Assembly: GCA_030617125.1 (NCBI GenBank)
Contig: JAUWWA010000041.1
Location: forward strand, 1 to 9,313
Direction of reading: 5' to 3'
Origin: Pirellulales bacterium
GTDB taxonomy: Bacteria > Planctomycetota > Planctomycetia > Pirellulales > Thermoguttaceae
Length of the DNA stretch: 9,313 bases
In this document: positions 1 through 4,393 of the stretch, in pieces
Layout of the letters: each line of letters begins with the position of its first letter
Numbering within the stretch: position 1 is the stretch's first letter
Notes under the pieces: generated by a model
The model's input: the letters and a program-made list of their open reading frames with translations, nothing else
Told to the model about the DNA's origin: nothing
The model's database searches: none
Made by a program: the position numbers and the translations under genes

Positions 1-123
1 CCCTCGAAAGACGAAACTCGCCGCTCCTGGAATACCTCAATCAACCGGCCACCGCTTCTACATAACCCGTTCATCCAATGTCGACAAAATCCCAAAAGCC
101 TATTGACGGACCACCTCAGATAT

Positions 124-144
124 CTGCTGGCTTGTCCAGCAGTG
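124..144 (+). repeat. REP-like palindrome, copy 1
   Basis: A 7-bp perfect stem CTGCTGG/CCAGCAG closes a 5-base loop CTTGT, followed by TG. The whole 21 bases are the exact reverse complement of 304-324. Planctomycete genomes commonly carry this kind of short intergenic palindrome with an ACAAG/CTTGT loop; that statement is from memory. Confidence 0.75.
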
Positions 145-218
145 CTCCTTGGGGCTTCACGGGTTTCGTAGGTCATAAGACTCCGGAACCAATGTATGGA
201 CCACCGGGAGGAAGGGGC

Positions 219-251
219 TCCTCATGGTCGTCCTTCGGCCTCGCATGAGGA
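219..251. repeat. Hairpin between the two palindromes
   Basis: TCCTCATG (219-226) pairs perfectly with CATGAGGA (244-251), an 8-bp stem around a 17-base loop containing CTTCGG. It is roughly midway between the two REP-like copies, so it may be the central part of a composite repeat unit. No T-run follows on either strand, so it is not a convincing intrinsic terminator. Confidence 0.4.
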
Positions 252-303
252 TCCGACGTTAAGTTCACCGCTCGTGCATCACCCCGATTGTACTGCAACA
301 TCA

Positions 304-326
304 CACTGCTGGACAAGCCAGCAGTG
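304..326 (-). repeat. REP-like palindrome, copy 2 (inverted)
   Basis: A 9-bp perfect stem CACTGCTGG/CCAGCAGTG with loop ACAAG. Bases 304-324 are the reverse complement of copy 1. It lies 48-70 bases past the stop codon of the permease gene in the direction of that gene's transcription. It could stabilise or end that transcript, but no T-run follows on the minus strand. Confidence 0.75.
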
Positions 327-373
327 CCACCCGGCCCTCTGCCCTCTGTCTTCTCTCCTCCACCTTTGAGAAG

Positions 374-2170
374 CTACTCCTCAATCGTCGTCCGGCCCGT
401 GGCGACGTCGAACTCGTAGATGGCCGGGACCATCATCGCGGCGGTGGTGAAGCCGTAGGCGGCCGCCGTTACCAGGAACACGCTCAGCGTGTGGTGCAAG
501 AGGAAGCTGGTGATGGCGTAGAACGTGGCGAAGGGGCACAGGAACGCGGCCACGCCAATCGCCGTCGACGGGTTTCTGGCTCCCAGCGCCACGTAGAGCC
601 CGACGCCGCCGCCGATCATCAGCGCCAGGAACGGATGAAGCTGGGCCTGGAACGAGCCGCTTAAGTACACCAGCATCATCATGCAAGTGAACACGCCGAC
701 GAACAGGAAGAAGACGGTGCCCAGGCTGGTGGCGATCGCCGAGTGCGAGTTGGCGTACGTCATGCCGGCGTGGATGCCCCGCATCGCCACGAAGTCGTAC
801 AACACCGCCCACCCGCCAAGCACATACCCGAGGTTCTCCAGGCTCAGCAGCCCGGCGAAGCAGAGATAGGTGCACAGAAGCGCCGGCAAGGCGATCATCT
901 CTTTGGTATTGTAAAACACGCCGCCGAGCTTGCCGAAGACGATCTCCTTGGGCGTTAAGTCCGTGACCAGCAGCAGATCGAGCGCCTTGCCGTCACGCTC
1001 GGTTGTTATCGAGGTGACGGCCTGGGCGTTGACCAGCACCAGGCTCAGCAGCAGCAACGGAACCAGCGCGACGGCGCCGTCGGCGTAGGCGGCCATCTGC
1101 TCGCTGCGGACCATCCAAACGAGGCTCGCCGCGGCCAGGCCGAACAACACCAGGTAGGCCAGGCGTATCACCAGAATCGTCCGCCCGTATGCCCAGGTCC
1201 GCATCTCGCGCCAGATGATCGGGTTGTCCCAGACCTGCCGCGAGCGAGAGGGTTCCTGGGCGATGGGGATAAGTCCCGTCTTGCGTTGTGCCGCAGTCTC
1301 CGATGGGACGTCCGCGACCGCAGAGAGAGCCCTGTCTCGTTTGTGCTCGGGCCGGGCCTCGCGCGACGGATTCCAGACGCGAACCATCGCCACCGCCAGA
1401 AGGTTCAGCACTGCGGCGATCGACACCGCCACGACCAGGAACAGATTAACCGGCGTGCCCAGCGGCCCGAGGCTCGGATCACCTTGGGCAAGGGGCCGCG
1501 CGGCTTCGCGAACGGCCTGCCACGGGCTGAAGCCGATTGCCCAGGTTCGGCACGAAAGCCCCAAGCAACTCTCGCCGAAGGCCCCCAAGGCCACGATCTC
1601 CCAAACCGCCAGCCACAACACCAGCGCCAACACGGTCATCGCCAGCGCCTGGAACGTCTTCTCGCGCCACAGCGCCAGGGTCGATCCCAGGGAACCGCAT
1701 GCCAGCGCGCTGGCGAGCGTGACGGCGAAGGCCCGGGCGATCTGTCCGAACGACACCCCGCCCAACAGGGCGCAGATCATGAACACCGGCAGCGCCGCCG
1801 CCAACATCACGAAGACGTGCAACAGGCTGGCCAGCAGCTTACCCAGCACCAGTTCGCTGTTGGAAAGCCTGCTTAAGAGCAGCAGGATCAGCGTGCGGCG
1901 GTCCTTTTCCTGGGCGACCGCGCTGGCCGCCAGAAGCGCCGAGAAAAACACCGCCAGGGCCAACTGCAACGGGGCGAGGATCTGAAACAGGATCGTTCCA
2001 AATCGCGCCAGATCGCCCACGTCGCGGACCAACTGCGTGCCGGTCAGCACCATCCAGGCCGTGCCGATCAGCACCAGCAACGCGGCGACATACGCCGCCC
2101 GGCCGACGTAAAGCCGAGTCCGCCGCGGAGCAATAGCGACTTCCCGATTGAAGACCGGTCCGATCAGCAA
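374..2170 (-). CDS. Two-module ABC-2 family membrane permease
   Basis: Predicted integral-membrane subunit of an ABC exporter, ABC-2/NatB-like; the substrate cannot be read from sequence. Counting from TTG at 2170 the protein has 598 residues. It opens LIGPVFNREV..PRRTRLYVGR, a start typical of planctomycete ABC-2 permeases, then has hydrophobic segments near residues 25-45, 57-82 and 113-140 and more up to about 250. A polar linker around 265-315 precedes a second set of membrane segments from about 330 to the end. The two halves share a cytoplasmic motif: EKDRRTLILLLLSRLSNSELVLGKL near residue 88 and ERDGKALDLLLVTDLTPKEIVFGKL near 390, so it looks like two permease modules fused in tandem. 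An upstream TTG at 2212 is possible (612 residues), but it sits at the predicted transcription start and lacks a spaced Shine-Dalgarno; the TTG at 2170 has GAGGGAG 8 bases upstream. No ATPase gene is in view on either side. Confidence 0.88.
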   Translation of the reverse strand: MLIGPVFNREVAIAPRRTRLYVGRAAYVAALLVLIGTAWMVLTGTQLVRDVGDLARFGTILFQILAPLQLALAVFFSALLAASAVAQEKDRRTLILLLLSRLSNSELVLGKLLASLLHVFVMLAAALPVFMICALLGGVSFGQIARAFAVTLASALACGSLGSTLALWREKTFQALAMTVLALVLWLAVWEIVALGAFGESCLGLSCRTWAIGFSPWQAVREAARPLAQGDPSLGPLGTPVNLFLVVAVSIAAVLNLLAVAMVRVWNPSREARPEHKRDRALSAVADVPSETAAQRKTGLIPIAQEPSRSRQVWDNPIIWREMRTWAYGRTILVIRLAYLVLFGLAAASLVWMVRSEQMAAYADGAVALVPLLLLSLVLVNAQAVTSITTERDGKALDLLLVTDLTPKEIVFGKLGGVFYNTKEMIALPALLCTYLCFAGLLSLENLGYVLGGWAVLYDFVAMRGIHAGMTYANSHSAIATSLGTVFFLFVGVFTCMMMLVYLSGSFQAQLHPFLALMIGGGVGLYVALGARNPSTAIGVAAFLCPFATFYAITSFLLHHTLSVFLVTAAAYGFTTAAMMVPAIYEFDVATGRTTIEE

Positions 2171-2178
2171 CGCCGTTT

Positions 2179-2185
2179 CTCCCTC
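2179..2185 (-). promoter_or_regulatory. Ribosome binding site deciding the permease start
   Basis: GAGGGAG on the minus strand, 8 bases before the TTG at 2170. The alternative TTG at 2212 has only AAGGG directly abutting it, so this site favours the shorter protein, whose first residues also fit the family N-terminus. Confidence 0.5.
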
Positions 2186-2217
2186 TCTGGGGGGCTCTTG
2201 AGCAGGTTTCAACCCTT

Positions 2218-2226
2218 ATCATAGCA
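2218..2226 (-). promoter_or_regulatory. Extended -10 promoter of the permease gene
   Basis: TGCTATGAT on the minus strand matches an extended -10 element (TGn followed by TATAAT with one mismatch). There is no good -35, as is usual for extended -10 promoters. Transcription would begin near 2211, giving a leader of about 40 bases before the TTG at 2170. The same bases read TATCAT on the + strand, so a weak -10 for the divergent PIN gene could overlap it. Confidence 0.4.
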
Positions 2227-2233
2227 CATCCTA

Positions 2234-2638
2234 TTGGATACCGGACCATTGGTGGCGTATCTGGATCGGCGCGACAAGGACCACGATTGGGCAGCGACCC
2301 AGTGGGCCCAGATCGAACGACCGTTATTGACCTGTGAGGCCGTGCTGTCCGAAGCGTGCTTCCTCCGCCGTAAGGTATGGCCGGACAGTACTGTGATCGT
2401 GGAATTGGTCAACCGTGGGATTGTCGATGTGGTGTTTCGCTTCCAGGATCATGCGGAACCGGTCGCGCAATTGCTGCACAAGTATGCGACGATCGGTATG
2501 TCGCTGGCCGATGCGTGTATTGTTTGCATGGCCGAACTCTACCCGCAAAGCAGGGTTTTGACGCTGGATAGCGATTTTCGCGTCTATCGCAAGCACGGTC
2601 GCCAGGTCGTTCCGGTGATTATGCCGGACGGCCGATAG
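2234..2638 (+). CDS. PIN-domain ribonuclease, VapC-like
   Basis: A 134-residue PIN-domain protein, the fold of Mg2+-dependent single-strand RNA nucleases that includes VapC toxins. The acidic active-site set is visible: D2 in DTGP, E40 in VLSEA, D93 in LADAC, and D112/D114 in LTLDSDF. Relatives usually begin with a short beta strand, ..ILLDTGPLVA.., and this frame does encode H-I-L-L-D-T-G-P. However, a TAG lies immediately before the His (2222-2224), and the only recognised start codon left is the TTG of the second Leu at 2234. There is no Shine-Dalgarno sequence. The gene may therefore use a leaderless TTG start, use a non-standard codon, or have lost its first codons. No antitoxin gene precedes or follows it: upstream is the opposite-strand permease and downstream, after 26 bases, the convergent lipoprotein gene. 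It could be a solitary PIN nuclease or the remnant of a toxin-antitoxin pair. Confidence 0.82.
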   Translation: MDTGPLVAYLDRRDKDHDWAATQWAQIERPLLTCEAVLSEACFLRRKVWPDSTVIVELVNRGIVDVVFRFQDHAEPVAQLLHKYATIGMSLADACIVCMAELYPQSRVLTLDSDFRVYRKHGRQVVPVIMPDGR

Positions 2639-2664
2639 ACAACTTCCTCTGGTTGGCTCTGGCA

Positions 2665-4131
2665 CTAGAACCGAGGTGCTGTCGCCGGTAGCGGGTAGTT
2701 GGTCGGTGGGTAGTTGGTCGGCGGGGCGCTGATGCCGGTCGTCGGATACAGATATCCCGCCGACACGCCCGAGGGATTCCGAGGATCGGTCGGCGTGGCC
2801 GTTCTGGGCACGTACGGTCGGGTGCTCCCCGGCAGGTAAGGCGCGGGACTGCCCGAGGCGTTCTCGGGCATCGTCTCCAGGCCGCTACCCGGCCGAGTAT
2901 TCGGGTTGGTCGGTGACGTGTAAGGAACACCCGGTGATGTGTAAGAAGTAGCCGGTGCGGTGTAGGGCGTAGGCGGTGACGGGTAAGAAGTAGCCGGCGC
3001 GGTGGAGGGAGTAGCCGGTGACGGGTAAGAAGTAGCCGGCGCGGTATAGGGAGTAGCCGTCGTAGCCGGCGCGTAGTCGTTAGCCCCCGGCGGCGGGTAG
3101 CTATTTGTCCCCGGCGGCGTGTAGTTGTTCGTCCCCGGCGTTGAGTAGTCGCTCGCCGGCGACGGCGCAAAGCCGGTGTTGCCCGGTTGATAGTCGGTCC
3201 GGCCCGGCTGGTAACCGGTCCGGCCGGGCGTGTAGTCGGATAGCGGCGGAGCGTGGTCGGACTTGGGGCTCAGTGGCGGTCCGGGTGAACTCAGACTCGC
3301 GCTGCCGGCCGAGGGTGTTGCGGCGTGCGAGCCGTATGCCGGTGTCGTGCCGTACGGTGAAGGCGAACCGCTGCCGTATTGTGGAGACGGGCTGAGGTTG
3401 TATTGAGAGCCGGCGCCGGTGTCGTATCGCGGACTCGAAGGAGTTCCATATCGCGGCGACGAACCAGCATCGTAGCTGGGCGTGGGAGGAGTGCCGTAGC
3501 TTGGCGTGGAGCCGGTCTGGTAGCTTGGTGTGGAACCGGCGCCGTAGCTTGGCGTGGGAGTAGTGCCGTAGCTTGGCATGGGAGCGGTGCCGTAGCTTGG
3601 CATGGGAGCGGTGCCGTATGGTGATTTGGTCAAGGCCCCGCTGGCAGTCCCTGGCGTGCCGTAGCCGCTGTCGGCGCCGGCGGCGCTGCCGTAGGAGCCT
3701 TGCTGCGGCGTCACGTACGCACTACTCGGCGTCGTCGCGCCGTACCCGGTCGTGCCGGAACCGGTCGTGCCGTAGCCGGACGGCGTGGTCGAGCCGGGCG
3801 ATGTATAGGGTTGTTGCGTGCTCGGGTAGGGGGCCGGCGCCGCGTAGCCGGTCGCCGTGTTCGGATAGGAGGGCGCCATCGGCGAAGTGGTTGCCGGAGT
3901 TGTCGCCGGGTACGCCGTGCCCGAGTTGGGCATCGTCGGCGTACGTGCAAGTTGGGACGGCAAGCCCGGCATCTGCACCGCCGGCGCGCCGGTACCGACC
4001 GACGCGAGGCCGGCGGGATTACACCTCCAAGATGCCAGGTTGGGCATGGTCCACCGGCCACCGGTGTAGCAGCCCGACAGGCCGACAATCGTTAATGCAA
4101 CAAACGCACAACGCAAGAAATGGGCACGCAT
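2665..4131 (-). CDS. Tyr/Pro-rich repeat lipoprotein
   Basis: A 488-residue exported protein of unknown function. Residues 1-21 form a lipoprotein signal: basic MRAHFLR, hydrophobic CAFVALTIVG, lipobox LSGC with lipidated Cys21. After a short segment with W27, W35 and C37, the rest is low-complexity sequence rich in Pro, Tyr, Gly, Ser and Thr with very few charged residues. Three repeat blocks follow: twelve tyrosines at exact 8-residue spacing (Y172 to Y260), a mixed 7/8-residue block (Y300 to Y353), and a strict heptad block (Y362 to about 410). The C-terminus repeats NYPPTNYP. The ATG at 4131 has GAAGGA 10 bases upstream and a strong promoter about 60 bases away. The repeats suggest an extended, disordered surface or periplasmic chain, perhaps a spacer or adhesive matrix component; that role is inference. 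The gene ends 26 bases from the convergent PIN gene. Confidence 0.8.
   Translation of the reverse strand: MRAHFLRCAFVALTIVGLSGCYTGGRWTMPNLASWRCNPAGLASVGTGAPAVQMPGLPSQLARTPTMPNSGTAYPATTPATTSPMAPSYPNTATGYAAPAPYPSTQQPYTSPGSTTPSGYGTTGSGTTGYGATTPSSAYVTPQQGSYGSAAGADSGYGTPGTASGALTKSPYGTAPMPSYGTAPMPSYGTTPTPSYGAGSTPSYQTGSTPSYGTPPTPSYDAGSSPRYGTPSSPRYDTGAGSQYNLSPSPQYGSGSPSPYGTTPAYGSHAATPSAGSASLSSPGPPLSPKSDHAPPLSDYTPGRTGYQPGRTDYQPGNTGFAPSPASDYSTPGTNNYTPPGTNSYPPPGANDYAPATTATPYTAPATSYPSPATPSTAPATSYPSPPTPYTAPATSYTSPGVPYTSPTNPNTRPGSGLETMPENASGSPAPYLPGSTRPYVPRTATPTDPRNPSGVSAGYLYPTTGISAPPTNYPPTNYPLPATAPRF
2902..3048 (-). repeat. Heptad coding repeat (42-bp double units)
   Basis: Encodes residues 362-410 of the lipoprotein as seven consecutive 7-residue units: YTAPATS, YPSPATP, STAPATS, YPSPPTP, YTAPATS, YTSPGVP, YTSPTNP. 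Six of seven begin with Tyr and all have Pro at position 4. At DNA level the first six units form three 42-bp copies that share long near-identical stretches. Confidence 0.85.
3070..3234 (-). repeat. Mixed 7/8-residue coding repeat
   Basis: Encodes residues 300-354 of the lipoprotein. Aromatic residues Y300, Y307, Y314 and F321 are spaced by seven (GRTGYQP, GRTDYQP, GNTGFAP). Y329, Y337, Y345 and Y353 are spaced by eight (TNNYTPPG, TNSYPPPG). The DNA units are diverged copies rather than exact ones. Confidence 0.75.
3352..3618 (-). repeat. Octad coding repeat (24-bp units)
   Basis: Encodes residues 172-260 of the lipoprotein, with Tyr at 172, 180, 188 and so on to 260: twelve tyrosines in unbroken 8-residue register. 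Units resemble SYGTAPMP, SYGTTPTP, SYGAGSTP, RYGTPSSP. At the 5' end of the block two adjacent 24-bp units are identical, while units toward the 3' end are diverged, suggesting recent duplication at one end. Confidence 0.88.
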
Positions 4132-4190
4132 GGTTGGAATGTCCTTCAGAAAGGGACGAGAAGAGGGGTTTGCGGACGGAAGTCGAGCGG

Positions 4191-4218
4191 ATTATAGACA
4201 CCGCCGAAGGTGGGTCAA
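4191..4218 (-). promoter_or_regulatory. Near-consensus sigma-70-type promoter of the lipoprotein gene
   Basis: On the minus strand TTGACC (4218-4213) and a perfect TATAAT (4196-4191) are separated by 16 bases. Transcription would start near 4184, leaving a leader of about 53 bases with GAAGGA 10 bases before the ATG at 4131. This is the best promoter match in the window and suggests strong, housekeeping-type expression. Confidence 0.7.
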
Positions 4219-4266
4219 TGGCAAATTCCCTATTTCGGTGGGAATATAGGCCAAGCGGGAAGAATG

Positions 4267-4284
4267 GGCTGCCGGTGGACAGCC
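4267..4284 (-). terminator. Possible terminator of the cyclase gene
   Basis: On the minus strand GGCTGTC and GGCAGCC form a 7-bp stem (one G-T wobble) around a CACC loop, followed by the pyrimidine-rich CATTCTTCCC. It lies about 110 bases past the cyclase stop and upstream of the lipoprotein promoter. The T-run is poor, so an intrinsic terminator is only a possibility. Confidence 0.28.
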
Positions 4285-4393
4285 GCAGGGCGGAAATCGT
4301 GGAAGCGGCGTTGGCCTCGGCGAGCCGGTTTAACAGGCTATGTTCGACTCCCGAGAGTATCGCTGCGATACGGCTCATGACGGTTTTCCGGGG

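Larger units (their letters stand above)
1..373. other. Gene-free left edge with palindromic repeats
   Basis: No reading frame in this stretch looks like a gene. The + strand frame beginning at base 3 reads open to a TAA at 63-65 (20 codons, ending ...NQPATAST) and could be the tail of a gene entering from the left, but its codon use is unremarkable and I recognise nothing in it. The rest is occupied by two REP-like palindromes in opposite orientation (124-144 and 304-326) and a longer-looped hairpin between them (219-251). The stretch lies downstream of the minus-strand permease gene, so these structures may also affect its mRNA 3' end. Confidence 0.5.
4132..4393. other. Intergenic region between cyclase and lipoprotein genes
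   Basis: These 262 bases carry, in minus-strand order, a small hairpin just past the cyclase stop (GTATCG/CGATAC, 4357-4371), a terminator-like stem-loop (4267-4284), the lipoprotein promoter (4191-4218) and its ribosome binding site (4142-4147). A minus-strand frame opens at 4378 and runs into the lipoprotein gene in another frame; I do not regard it as a gene. Confidence 0.5.

Noticed and set aside
1..65. Possible C-terminal gene fragment (frame from base 3 to TAA at 63-65)
   Set aside because: Only 20 codons, no distinctive composition and no recognisable family; recorded in the left-edge entry but not called as a gene.
2902..3618. Regular repeats considered as a CRISPR array
   Set aside because: The units are contiguous or diverged coding repeats of 21-42 bases in one reading frame, without unique spacers of constant length.
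4357..4371. Hairpin GTATCG-CTG-CGATAC just past the cyclase stop as a terminator
   Set aside because: The loop is only three bases and no T-run follows on the minus strand.
4019..4378. Minus-strand frame of 119 codons starting 15 bases after the cyclase stop
   Set aside because: It runs through the lipoprotein promoter and then overlaps the lipoprotein gene out of frame, has no convincing ribosome binding site and no recognisable family. The first 45 codons have a slightly gene-like third-position bias, so a shorter peptide is not fully excluded.
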